Source of the DNA: CAIWHR01 sp963786625
GTDB taxonomy: Bacteria > Pseudomonadota > Gammaproteobacteria > Burkholderiales > Casimicrobiaceae
DNA: 64,000 bases
Reading direction: 5' to 3'
NCBI GenBank assembly: GCA_963786625.1
Contig: CAWAZS010000007.1
Coordinates: forward strand, 1 to 64,000
The position numbers were made by a program, and so were the translations under genes. Within the stretch, counting starts at the first letter, position 1; every line of letters begins with the position of its first letter. Positions 17,194 to 26,517 of the stretch are shown here, one piece after another. Below the pieces are notes generated by a model. The model was not told the origin of the DNA and ran no database searches. It saw nothing but the letters and a program-made list of their open reading frames with translations.

Positions 17194-20189
17194 TCAGCCC
17201 GCCGGCGGCCGCTCGTCCTTGCGTGTTTCGACGATCTGCAGCGGCTCCTCGACGACCTCGACGCGCGGCGGGCGTACGCGCCGCGGACCCGCCGGTCGCT
17301 CGGGCTCGGCCTCGGGCGCCGGGACCGGCTTGAACCGCGTCTCCACGAGCTCGAGGTTCGAATCGGGGGGCAGCGTCGGCGCGATCGGCGGAATCACGAC
17401 GGGCTGGGGCTTCGGCATCGGCTCCGGCGCTCGCGGTGCCGGCGCCGCGGCCTGCGGGGCTGCGGGAGCGCGCTCGACCGGCGCCCACTCGCGCGGAGGC
17501 TCGGTGACCGGGGTCGGCGCCGACGCGCCCGCCGCCTCTTCGACGGAAGGCGCTTCGGCCGCCCACCCAGGCGCGGCTCGGAGCCATCGGCTCGGTTGCG
17601 CGCATGGGCGGCTTCGCCGGGACCGTTTCCGTGGCGGGGATCGCGATCGCCGCTTCGTGCATCGGCGCCGGCTCGCTGCGCGGGGCTTCCGTCGGTCCGG
17701 CGTGGACGGGTGCAGCGATCAGCGTGCCGGCTTCTTCCGCACCGGGCGCCGATTCGCGTGCTGCCGCGCGCTCGGGACGATCGCCCCGGTCGCCACGGCG
17801 GCGGCGGTCGCGCCGGCGACGATTGCCTTCCGCCGATTCCCCCGGCATGCCGGCGGCATCGACGGGGCGGGCCATGCCCGGTCCGGCAGCCTCGATCGCG
17901 GGAAGCGCGTTGTCGGCGGTGACGGGTTGCTGCGGGCGTGGCTCGCGCGGCGGACGCGGCTCGCGCGGCGCCTGCCCCTCGCGCGGCTCACGCGGCTCGC
18001 GGGGCGGCTGCGCCTCGCGCGGCTCAGCGCGCGGCTCACGGGGCGGCTGCCGCCTCGCGCTGCTCGCGGGGCGGGCGTGGTTCACGCGGCTCACGCGCCT
18101 CGCGCGGCGGACGCGGCTCGCGCGCGGGCTGGCCTTCGCGCGGCGGCTGACCCTCGCGCCGCTGCCCGCCGGCGCCCTGTTGCGGGCGCGGTTGCTGCGC
18201 ATCCCGCGGCTGGCCCTGCGGCCGCGGCTCGCCGCGGCCTCCGCGATTGTCGCGGGCCTCGCCCCTGCGCTCGTCACGGCGGCCCTCGCGACGATCGTCG
18301 CGGCGCTCCTGGCCGCGGCTGCGATCGCGCTCGCCGCGGCCTTCACGGGTGTCGCGGCCCTCGCGGCGAAGGTCACGTCCTTCGCGCGTGCTTTCCGCGC
18401 GCGCGGCCGGCGCGGGGATCGCGGGCTCGCTGCGGAACCAGGTCATCATCCGCGCGAACCATCCGCGCGACGCGGGCCTTGCCGCGGCCGTGGCCATGGG
18501 CGCAGGCGCAGGCGCGGCGGCCGGGGCTTCGACCGGCAGCGGCGCGGGTTGCGCGGGCGTGATGCCCTTGACGACCGCTTCCTGCCGCGGCTCCTTCGCC
18601 TCTTCCTTGAGGCGCTGCGCAACGTCGGTTTCCTCGGGCTGCTTGACCAGGTTGAACGAGGCGGCCAGCGGCTCGCTCTGGTTGAGGTCGTCGTGGCGCA
18701 GGCGCTCGATCGTGTAGTTCGGGGTGTCCAGGTGGCGATTGGGGACGAGCAGCACGTTGACCTTGAACCGCGTCTCGATCGACAGCACCTCGTTGCGCTT
18801 CTCGTTGAGCAGGAACGTTCCGACGTCGATCGGAACCTGCGCGACGACCTGGGCCGTGTTTTCCTTCATCGCCTCTTCCTGCAGGATGCGCAGGATGTGC
18901 AGCGCGGTGGACTCCGTGCCGCGGATGTGGCCGATGCCGTGGCAGCGCGGGCAGGGGATGTACGCCGATTCGGCGAGCGCCGGGCGCAGCCGCTGCCGCG
19001 AGAGCTCCATGAGCCCGAAGCGCGAGATCTTGCCGAGCTGCACGCGGGCGCGGTCGTAGCGCAGCGCGTCCTTCAGCCGGTTCTCGACGTCGCGCTGGTT
19101 CTTGGCGCTCTCCATGTCGATGAAGTCGATGACGATGAGTCCGCCCAGGTCGCGCAGCCGGAGCTGCCGGGCGATCTCGTCGGCCGCTTCCAGGTTGGTG
19201 TTGAACGCGGTCGTCTCGATGTCGCCGGCCTTCGTCGCGCGCGCCGAGTTGACGTCGACCGAGACCAGCGCCTCGGTGTGATCGATCACGATCGCGCCGC
19301 CGGCGGGCAGCGGCACCTGCCGCGCGTACGCGGTCTCGATCTGGTGCTCGATCTGGAAGCGCGAGAACAGCGGCACGTCGTCCTTGTAGAGCTTGACGCG
19401 GTTGACGTTGGCCGGCATCACGTGGCTCATGAACTGCTGGGCCTGCTCGTAGATCGCCTCGGTGTCGATCAGGAGCTCGCCGATGTCCGGATGGAAGTAG
19501 TCGCGGATCGCGCGGATGACGAGGCTCGACTCCTGGTAGATCAGGAAGGCCCCGGATTGCAGCTTGGAGGCATCCTCGATGGCCCGCCACAGCTGCATCA
19601 GGTAGTTGAGGTCCCACTGCAGCTCCTCGGTGCTGCGCCCGATGCCCGCGGTGCGGGCGATGACGCTCATCCCCTGCGGGACGTCGAGCCCGCTGATCGC
19701 GTCGCGCAGCTCGTTGCGCTCCTCGCCCTCGACGCGGCGCGAGACGCCGCCGCCGCGCGGGTTGTTCGGCATCAGCACGAGATAGCGGCCGGCGAGCGAG
19801 ATGTAGGTCGTCAGCGCGGCGCCCTTGCTGCCGCGCTCGTCCTTGTCGACCTGCACGATCAGCTCCATGCCTTCCCGGAGCTGATCCTGGATGCGGGCGC
19901 GACTGCCGCCTTCGCCTTCGCCCTCGTCCGCGCTCTCGGCGCGCCCGCGGCCCTTCAGGTACTGGCGCGCGATCTCCTTGAAGGGCAGGAACCCGTGGCG
20001 CTCGGCGCCGTAATCGACGAAGCAGGCCTCGAGGCTGGGCTCGACCCGGGTGATGACGGCCTTGTAGATGTTGCTCTTGCGTTGTTCCTTGCTCGCGGAC
20101 TCGATGTCGAGATCGACCAGCTTCTGGCCGTCGACGATCGCCACCCGGAGTTCCTCCGCCTGGGTGGCGTTGAACAGCATGCGTTTCAT
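17194..20189 (-). CDS. rne: Ribonuclease E (frameshifted in the C-terminal scaffold)
   Basis: This is the endonuclease that starts bulk mRNA decay and rRNA/tRNA processing. The N-terminal half has the S1 domain (SNIYKAVITRVEPSLEACFV), the catalytic aspartates in VIDHTEALVSVDVNSARAT and GGLIVIDFIDM, and the zinc-link CPRCHGIGH. The C-terminal half is a disordered scaffold dominated by Arg/Glu/Pro/Gly repeats of the type PREPREAREP, suited to RNA and degradosome-partner binding. One extra base near 18045 and another near 17560 break the frame in that repetitive part. The last segment (LELVETRFKPVPAPEAEP, then EEPLQIVETRK) fits the RNase E tail. The corrected length is about 1,000 aa. The ATG at 20189 gives MKRMLFNATQAEELRVAI, the universal start. 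Confidence 0.95.
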
Positions 20190-20790
20190 AGTTTCTTCCC
20201 CGGCGCGGATCCGGCCGGGCTTGGGCGGGGCGAAACGGAGGCCGCGCGGATTGCGCGGCGTGACGCTATCGGGCGGCGGACGCGGGCGAAGTCGACCCCG
20301 CCGGCAGCGGTGGCTGCAGGCGCACGAGAGCGGCGCGGACGCTGTCCGGCAATGGCGTGGCGTCGACCCCGGCAACGGCGGGGCGGTGCGGTCTCGTATG
20401 GGAGGAGGTCTTCATGTTTGCGTTCAAGCGGTCAAGCTCGAGGCGGCCGGCGTCGCGACGGATCGCGAGCACATCGACCGCCTGGAACAGAAATCGTCGC
20501 TAATTGCGCCGCGCAATGCGCCGCTTCGAACCGGCGCCAAGCCGGGTGCGGAGACTGCGCTCTTCCTTTACCATCCCTACTTTTCCGGGGCGCAACGCCC
20601 GGACGGTCAGTGGATTTAACCGGCGGCCGGTACATGCGTAGCGCTACGGCCGTCTTTGCCCCGCAGCGCGGGGCCTTCGCGTGGCTGGAGGGGTCCTCGC
20701 CATCCTGGGATGATCGAGATTGCCGCCGTACGGCAGCAATTCATCGATCGCGCCGGCGCCATGCGTGCTGCAGATCACAATTATAGGCAA
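20190..20790. other. Long rne-rluC divergent intergenic region
   Basis: About 600 bases separate the divergent rne and rluC starts. In many proteobacteria rne has a long 5' UTR through which RNase E controls its own mRNA, and this gap is long enough for one. On the plus strand a 29-codon frame at 20414 has a strong GGAGGAGG ribosome site, but its product (MFAFKRSSSRRPASRRIAST and nine more) resembles nothing I know. I could not assign clear -35/-10 pairs. Confidence 0.5.
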
Positions 20791-21780
20791 ATGAAGGATT
20801 TAAGCAAGGATGCTGTCAACTGGCTTGCAGTGGGCGAGGACGGCCACGGCCAGCGCGTCGACAATTTCCTCGTCAAGATCCTGAAAGGCGTTCCGAAGAG
20901 CCACATCTACCGGATCCTGCGCAGCGGCGAGGTCCGCGTGAACCGGCGTCGCGTCGGCCCCGAGACGCGGCTTGCGGCCGGCGACCAGTTGCGCATTCCG
21001 CCGATCCGCGCATCGGCGCCCGATCGCAAGTCCCCCGATCGATCGGCGCGCGCCGCCGCGGTTCCGCCCATCCTCTTCGAGGACGAGGCGCTGATCGCGC
21101 TGAACAAGCCGGCCGGTCTGGCGGTGCACGGGGGCAGCGGGATTTCCCATGGCGTCATCGAGCGCCTGCGCCAGGCGCGACCCGACGCGGCGTTTCTGGA
21201 GCTCGTGCACCGACTCGACCGCGACACCTCGGGCGTGCTGCTCGTCGCGAAGAAGCGCGTTGCGCTGACCGGGTTGCACGCCCAGCTCCGCGACGGCGCG
21301 ATCGACAAGCGCTATTTCGTGCTGGTCCGCGGCAAATGGCGCGACGCGAAGCGCGCGGTCGAGTTGCCGCTCGCGACCTGGCACACGGGCGAAGGGGACC
21401 GGCGCGTGCGCGTGGACGCGCAGGGCCGCCTCGCCCGCACGATCTTCCGGCGGGTGAAGGCGTGGCCGGACGCGCATCCGCCCGTCGCGCTGCTCGAAGC
21501 CGAGCTCGAGACCGGGCGCACGCACCAGATTCGCGTGCACCTGACGCACCTCGGATTCCCGCTCGCCGGCGACGACAAGTATGGAGACTTCGCCTGGAAC
21601 AAGGAGCTCGCGCGGCACGGACTCAAGCGGATGTTCCTGCACGCGCACACGATCCGCTTCACGCATCCTGTCGACGGCCGCGAGGTCGTCGTCGAAGCGC
21701 CGCTCGCGCCGGACCTCGCCGCGTTCGTCGCGCGCCTCGATGCCGCAGGCGAAGTCGTCGCCGATGCCCATGCCCGCTGA
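20791..21780 (+). CDS. rluC: 23S rRNA pseudouridine synthase RluC-type
   Basis: The protein has an N-terminal S4 RNA-binding domain (RVDNFLVKILKGVPKSHIYR, then SGEVRVNRRR) and a RluA-family catalytic domain with HRLDRDTSGVLLVAKK, whose aspartate is catalytic, plus ETGRTHQIRVHLTHLGFPLAG. RluC modifies three uridines of 23S rRNA. It stands opposite rne, as is usual for rluC. The ATG at 20791 starts MKDLSKDAVNWLAVG and gives 329 aa. The end overlaps the start of the phosphatase gene. Confidence 0.93.
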   Translation: MKDLSKDAVNWLAVGEDGHGQRVDNFLVKILKGVPKSHIYRILRSGEVRVNRRRVGPETRLAAGDQLRIPPIRASAPDRKSPDRSARAAAVPPILFEDEALIALNKPAGLAVHGGSGISHGVIERLRQARPDAAFLELVHRLDRDTSGVLLVAKKRVALTGLHAQLRDGAIDKRYFVLVRGKWRDAKRAVELPLATWHTGEGDRRVRVDAQGRLARTIFRRVKAWPDAHPPVALLEAELETGRTHQIRVHLTHLGFPLAGDDKYGDFAWNKELARHGLKRMFLHAHTIRFTHPVDGREVVVEAPLAPDLAAFVARLDAAGEVVADAHAR

Positions 21781-22442
21781 CTTCGCGCCGCGCCGCTTCC
21801 GCTTCGTCGTGTTCGACTGGGACGGCACGCTCGCCGACTCGACGGCGCTCATCGCCGACTCGCTGCAGCAGGCGTGCCGCGACATCGGCGAGCCGGTCCC
21901 GAGCGACGTGGACGCGCGGTTCGTCATCGGGCTGGGATTGCAGGACGCCGTGCGGCATGTCGCGCCCGGCCTCGCCCCCGCGCGCCATCCCGATCTCGCC
22001 GCGCGCTACCGGCATCATTACCTGACCCGCGACCTCGACGTCGCGCTCTTTGCCGGCGCGGCCGACTTGCTGGCCGAGCTCGAGGCTGCCGGCTTCCTGC
22101 TCGGCCTGGCCACCGGCAAGACGCGCGCGGGACTCGACGCGGGCGCTGGCGCAGCACGGGATCGGGAGCCGGTTCATCGCGACACGCTGCGCCGACGAGA
22201 GCCTGCCCAAGCCGCACCCGCAGATGCTGCAGCACCTGATGGAGAAGGTCGGCGTGGCGCCGGACGAGACGCTGATGATCGGCGACACGACGCACGATCT
22301 CGAGCTCGCGCGCAACGCCGGCGCGGCGGCGGTGGCGGTCGCCTACGGCGCGCACCCGCCGGCCGGCCTGGAGCGGCTCGCTCCGCTGGCGACGGTGCGC
22401 TCGATCGCCGAGCTTCGCACGTGGCTGCGCACGAACGCGTGA
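21764..22442 (+). CDS. gph: HAD-superfamily phosphatase, phosphoglycolate phosphatase-like (frameshifted)
   Basis: The N-terminus FVVFDWDGTLADSTALIAD is HAD motif I with its two aspartates. The segment LGLATGKTRAGLD is motif II. After one extra G near 22140 the frame runs on with KPHPQMLQHLMEKVGV (motif III lysine) and MIGDTTHDLELARNAGAA (motif IV). The corrected length of about 225 aa fits Gph-like hydrolases. The start at 21764 or 21770 overlaps rluC, and the stop overlaps the GTG of the Rieske gene, so the three form a coupled unit. The true substrate is not certain. Confidence 0.87.
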
Positions 22443-22795
22443 TTGCCGCCGGCGCGGACCTCGTCGACGGCGGTCCGGGCATCCGCTTCACGTTCGAGCG
22501 CGACGGCCGCGCCGTCGAAGCGTTCGCGATCCGGCATCGCGGCATCGTGCACGCATACGTGAATGCCTGCGCGCACCAGGCGGTCGAGCTCGACTGGATC
22601 CCGGGCGCCTTCTTCACCGCCGACCGCCTGCACCTCGTGTGCTCGCTGCACGGCGCGCTCTACGAGCCGGACACCGGCCGCTGCATCGCCGGGCCGTGCC
22701 GCGGTGCGGCGCTCATCCGCATCCCCGTCGCCGAGCGCGCCGGCGACGCCGCGATCGTGGTGGCTGCCGCGGCCTTCAAACCCCCATCCGGATGA
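22439..22795 (+). CDS. Rieske [2Fe-2S] protein
   Basis: This 118-aa protein carries the two Rieske half-sites, NACAHQAVEL (C-x-H) and LVCSLHGALYEPDTGRC (C-x2-H), which bind a [2Fe-2S] cluster. It is a small stand-alone ferredoxin-like protein of the kind often found after gph in betaproteobacteria. The GTG at 22439 overlaps the stop of gph, which argues for that start. The last 20 bases overlap the end of the convergent luxR gene. Confidence 0.85.
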   Translation: MIAAGADLVDGGPGIRFTFERDGRAVEAFAIRHRGIVHAYVNACAHQAVELDWIPGAFFTADRLHLVCSLHGALYEPDTGRCIAGPCRGAALIRIPVAERAGDAAIVVAAAAFKPPSG

Positions 22796-23573
22796 CCCCC
22801 TGGGAGATGCCCTTGGCGATCGCCTCGTGGCGATTCAGCACGCCGAGCTTGCTGACGATGTTCGCGAAATGATAGGTGACGGTTCGCTCGGCGATGCCGA
22901 GCTTGAAGCCGATCTCGGCGCCGGTCATTCCGTTCGCCGCCATCTGGAGGCACTGGCGCTCGCGGGCGCTCAACGGCGCGCCCTCGAATTGCGGCGCGAC
23001 GCCCTTCTCGATGACGCCGCGGACGAAGATCTCGTGGAACGCCTGTCCGAACAGGACGATGTCGCCGAGGTTCGCCGCGATCTGCGCGCGGCGCGCGTCG
23101 TCGATCACGGGGATCGACGAGCTCAGCGAGACGAGCGTGCGCGCCGGGTAGCCGGCATAGACCGGAAACGCGACTCCGCTCGCGACACCGTGGGCGGCAG
23201 CGTCGAGCAGGAACGCATCGGTCTTCGGGTTCCTCCCGCGCTCGCTCACCTGGTCCCACACCAGGGGGAGGGCGCTTTCGAACGAGTACAGGACCCTCGG
23301 GTCGCATTCGACGTAGGCCTGCTGGTCGTAGCGGGCGACCCACTCCCGCGGCAGGGTCGTGAAATAGTAGATGCGCTCTTCGTTGTTCGGGCGCAGGTGG
23401 TAGCTCGCGGTCGCGTAGAGGAAGCCGTCGAAGCCCAGCTTGCGCACGATGCCGAGCACGGCGGGCACCAGGTCGCCGCCTTTCTCGGCCGCCTCGATCA
23501 GCTCGAGCAGCAGCGGCGGCAGGTACTTCGAGCGGTCGACGCTCACCGGCGTCAGGCGCAAGGGTGTCAGCAT
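22776..23573 (-). CDS. LuxR-family quorum-sensing-type regulator (no LuxI nearby)
   Basis: The N-terminal 165 residues match an acyl-homoserine-lactone-binding domain. The conserved tryptophan, tyrosine and Asp-Pro stand in order in REWVARYDQQAYVECDPRVL, followed by the tryptophan in LVWDQ and the glycine in GVASGVAFPV. The C-terminal LSARERQCLQMAANGMTGAE begins a LuxR helix-turn-helix. The ligand-contact residues are intact, so it could sense AHL-like signals. No luxI-type synthase is in the window, so it may be a solo receptor. Confidence 0.87.
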   Translation of the reverse strand: MLTPLRLTPVSVDRSKYLPPLLLELIEAAEKGGDLVPAVLGIVRKLGFDGFLYATASYHLRPNNEERIYYFTTLPREWVARYDQQAYVECDPRVLYSFESALPLVWDQVSERGRNPKTDAFLLDAAAHGVASGVAFPVYAGYPARTLVSLSSSIPVIDDARRAQIAANLGDIVLFGQAFHEIFVRGVIEKGVAPQFEGAPLSARERQCLQMAANGMTGAEIGFKLGIAERTVTYHFANIVSKLGVLNRHEAIAKGISQGVIRMGV

Positions 23574-23601
23574 GCCGTATCGTCCTGGGTAGCGTGCCCG
23601 C

Positions 23602-24071
23602 TCAGCGCTTCGGCGGCGGCAGGCCGGTCACCGCATCGCCGGGCCGGATGCCGCGCTCCGCGAACCAGCCCTTGCGCATCTCGAGCGCGTGCAGCGCCGG
23701 GCCCTTCGACCAGTGCAGACGCTCGTCCTGCGGCGCCATGTCGGTGATGCTGATGATGCGTCCGTCGGCGCCGATGAAGGCGATCGACAGCGGAATGAAG
23801 GTGTTCTTCATCCAGAATGCCTGCGGCTCCGGGCGATCGAACACGAACAGCATGCCGTGGTCGGGCCGCAGGCTGAAGCGATGCATGAGGCCCGTCGCAC
23901 GTTGCTCCGGCGTCGTGGCGACCTCGGCGACGATCTTCGGCCGTTGATCGACAGCGACACCACCGGCAGCTCGCCGGCGGCCGACGCGTGGGCCGCGGCG
24001 ACGGCGAGCGCTGCACCGAACAGGAACGGCGCGAGCGCGCGCACCGTGGGCGCCGGCCGCGCGTCGTTCAT
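23602..24071 (-). CDS. Exported DUF192-family protein (frameshifted)
   Basis: The ATG at 24071 opens a signal peptide (APFLFGAALAVAAAHASAAG). After a missing base near 23935 the frame continues with the DUF192 core: RFSLRPDHGMLFVFDRPEP, FWMKNTFIPLSIAFI and LEMRKGWFAERGIRPGD. The family is widespread in the periplasm and its role is not established. The start overlaps the stop of the CysB-like regulator by an ATGA. Confidence 0.78.
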
Positions 24072-25001
24072 GCCGATCCCGTTTCGGCGAGCGCCGCGTC
24101 CACCGCCGCGCGGGTGAGCGCAGGCGCGAACAGCGCGACGAAGTCGTAGACGTAGCCGCGCAGGAACATGCCGCGGCGCAGCGCGAGGCGCGTGGTCGAC
24201 GGCGCGAACAGGTGCGCAGCGTCCAGCTTCACGAAGGCGCTGTCGCGCGCCGGGTCGAAGGCCATCTGGGCGACGATCCCCACGCCCATGCCGAGCTCGA
24301 CGTAGGTCTTGATCACGTCGGAGTCGAGCGCGGTCAGCACCACGTTCGGCACGAGGCCCTCGGCATCGAACGCGGCGTTGATCTGCGAGCGGCCGGTGAA
24401 GGTGAAGTCGTAGGTGATGATCGGATGGCGGGCGAGCGCCGCGAGCGTCAGCTTCGCCGTCTTCGCCAGCGGATGCCCGCGGGGAACCAGCACGCAGCGG
24501 TTCCACTGGTAGCAGGGCAGCGTGACGAGCTCGGGGAACGACGCGAGCGCCTCCGTCGCGATGCCGACGTCGGCATCGCCGCGCGCCGTCTGCTCGGCGA
24601 CCTGCACCGGGTTGCCCTGGTGCAACTCCAGCTTCACCTTCGGGTGGCGGGACGCGAAGTCGCGCAGCACGCGCGGCAGCACGTAGCGCGCCTGCGTGTG
24701 CGTGGTCGCGATGGCCAGCGTCCCGGTGTCCTCGTTCTTGAATTCGGCGCCGACGCGCTTCAGGTTCTCGAGCTCCTTGCAGCGCCCGGCGCGCCGCGGC
24801 GACCACGGCCTCTCCGGCCGGGGTGACGGAGGCGAGGCGCTTGCCCGCGCGCACGAACACGCGCACGCCGAGCTCGTCCTCGAGCTGGCGGACCTGCTTG
24901 CTGACGCCCGGCTGCGACGTGGACAGCGTCTCCGCGGCGTCCGACACGTTGAGGCCGTGATCGACGATCGCGCACAGATAGCGCAGCTGCTGGAGGTTCA
25001 C
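24068..25001 (-). CDS. LysR-family regulator, CysB-like (frameshifted)
   Basis: The N-terminus MNLQQLRYLCAIVDHGLNVS and TSQPGVSKQVRQLEDELGV are the CysB-type winged helix. After one extra base near 24785 the frame goes on with RVGAEFKNEDTGTLAIATT, THTQARYVLPRVLRDFASRH and the ligand domain to IVAQMAFDPARDSAFVKL. CysB and Cbl proteins control sulfate assimilation and related sulfur genes with acetylserine or sulfate as ligand. No sulfur genes lie here to confirm the target. The corrected length of about 310 aa is slightly under the 324 typical of CysB. Confidence 0.86.
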
Positions 25002-25092
25002 GCGGCGGGCTTCGCTCGTGGGTTAGAATCGGGGCCGATTATATCGCTGGGCGACGGCCGGCCATGGCAGCCTGCCGGCCGCGTCGGCCCCC

Positions 25093-25728
25093 ATGTCCCA
25101 GTTCTTCCAGATCCATCCTGCGAATCCGCAGCCGCGTCTCATCCGGCAGGCGGCGGCGATCCTGCGATCCGGGGGCGTGATCGCCTATCCCACGGACTCC
25201 AGCTACGCGCTCGGCTGCCGCATCGGCGATGCCGCGGCCGCGAAGCGCATCCGTCAGATCCGCGGCGTCGCGGAAGCGCATTACTTCACGCTGGTGCTGC
25301 GCGACCTCTCCGAAATCGGCCATTTCGCGAAGCTCGACAACTGGCAGTTCCGGATCGTGCGCCAGGGCACGCCGGGCACGTACACGTTCCTGCTGCCGGC
25401 GACGCGCGAAGTGCCGCGCCGGCTGCAGCATCCGAAGCGGAGCACGGTCGGCGTCCGGGTTCCGGACCACGCGGTGGTGCAGGCGCTGCTCGCGGAACTG
25501 GCCGAGCCTATCCTGTCCTCGACGCTGATCCTTCCCGGCAGCGTCGAGCCGCTCAACGACGCCGAGCAGATCCGCGAAACGCTGGGACGCGTGCTCGACC
25601 TGGTGATCGATGCCGGCGCCTGTCCGGCGTCGCCGACCACCGTCGTCGACCTCGCCGTGCAACCGCCGGTCATCGTCCGTCTCGGCGCGGGCGACCCGGC
25701 CCGGCTGGGCCTCGAGGGAGAGCGGTAG
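25093..25728 (+). CDS. yciO: YciO/Sua5/YrdC-family protein
   Basis: This 211-aa protein has the YrdC fold: SGGVIAYPTDSSYALGCRI for nucleotide and carbamoyl-phosphate binding, then GTPGTYTFLLPATREVPRRL and KRSTVGVRVPDHAVVQALL. The closest known group is YciO rather than TsaC/Sua5, so threonylcarbamoyl-AMP synthesis for tRNA is possible but not certain. It opens the run yciO, site-2 protease, trpS, scpA, scpB, rluB, all on the plus strand. Confidence 0.85.
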   Translation: MSQFFQIHPANPQPRLIRQAAAILRSGGVIAYPTDSSYALGCRIGDAAAAKRIRQIRGVAEAHYFTLVLRDLSEIGHFAKLDNWQFRIVRQGTPGTYTFLLPATREVPRRLQHPKRSTVGVRVPDHAVVQALLAELAEPILSSTLILPGSVEPLNDAEQIRETLGRVLDLVIDAGACPASPTTVVDLAVQPPVIVRLGAGDPARLGLEGER

Positions 25729-25832
25729 CCGGGGCGGCATCGGTACGCCCACGGGCCGCACGCCTCGTGGGCGGCGCCCCGTCGCCGGCGCGAAGTCGTC
25801 GCCGATCCCACTTAGGGTAAAATAGCCAGCCA

Positions 25833-26489
25833 ATGGATTTTTCGCTCGCGACCATCGTGCTCTGGGCGGTGCCGGTGGTCTTTGCGATCACGTTGCACGA
25901 GGCCGCGCACGGCTACGTCGCCAAGCTGTTCGGCGACCAGACGGCCTGGATGCTGGGCCGCGTCACGGCCAATCCGATCAAGCACATCGACCCGGTCGGA
26001 ACGATCCTTGTCCCGGGAATGCTGGTGCTGATCGCCGTGATGACGAAGGCTCCGACGTTCATTTTCGGTTGGGCAAAGCCGGTTCCCGTGAACTTCGGCA
26101 ACCTGCGTAACCCGAAGCGCGACATGTTCTGGGTGGCCGGCGCGGGCCCGTTCGCCAATTTCGCGATGGCTGTCGGCTGGGGGATTCTGCTCAAGGCGGC
26201 GGTGCCGGACGGGCCCATCGCCAGCCGGGCGCTCGTGGAAATGGCGGGCGCCGGGATACAGATCAATCTGATGCTGATGGCGTTGAACCTTCTTCCGATT
26301 CTTCCGCTGGACGGCGGCCGCATCGCGGTCAGCCTGCTGCCGCACTCGCTGGCGAACGGGTACGCGCGAATGGAGCCCTACGGCTTCATGATCGTCATCC
26401 TGCTGCTCGCGACCGGCATCCTCGGCGACCTGATGCAGCCGATCCTGCGCATCGCCGAATACGCCCTGGCCGCGCTGCTCGGCCTGTGA
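25833..26489 (+). CDS. Site-2 protease family membrane metalloprotease (M50)
   Basis: The 218-aa membrane protein has HEAAHGYVAKLFGD (HExxH zinc site) in the first helix region and NLLPILPLDGGRIAVSL (the second site, with its conserved aspartate) near residue 160, with about five membrane segments. It is a short, PDZ-free M50 protein of the type encoded before trpS in many bacteria. A TAAAAT at 25818-25823 may be the -10 of its promoter. The substrate is unknown. Confidence 0.9.
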   Translation: MDFSLATIVLWAVPVVFAITLHEAAHGYVAKLFGDQTAWMLGRVTANPIKHIDPVGTILVPGMLVLIAVMTKAPTFIFGWAKPVPVNFGNLRNPKRDMFWVAGAGPFANFAMAVGWGILLKAAVPDGPIASRALVEMAGAGIQINLMLMALNLLPILPLDGGRIAVSLLPHSLANGYARMEPYGFMIVILLLATGILGDLMQPILRIAEYALAALLGL

Positions 26490-26517
26490 CCGCACCGCGC
26501 GCCGGGTCCGATCGATC

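Noticed and set aside
17604..20786. A continuous 1,060-codon frame on the plus strand opposite rne
   Set aside because: It is the mirror of a GC-rich, arginine/proline-rich coding strand. The opposite strand has the well-conserved RNase E sequence, and the mirror product has no domain pattern.
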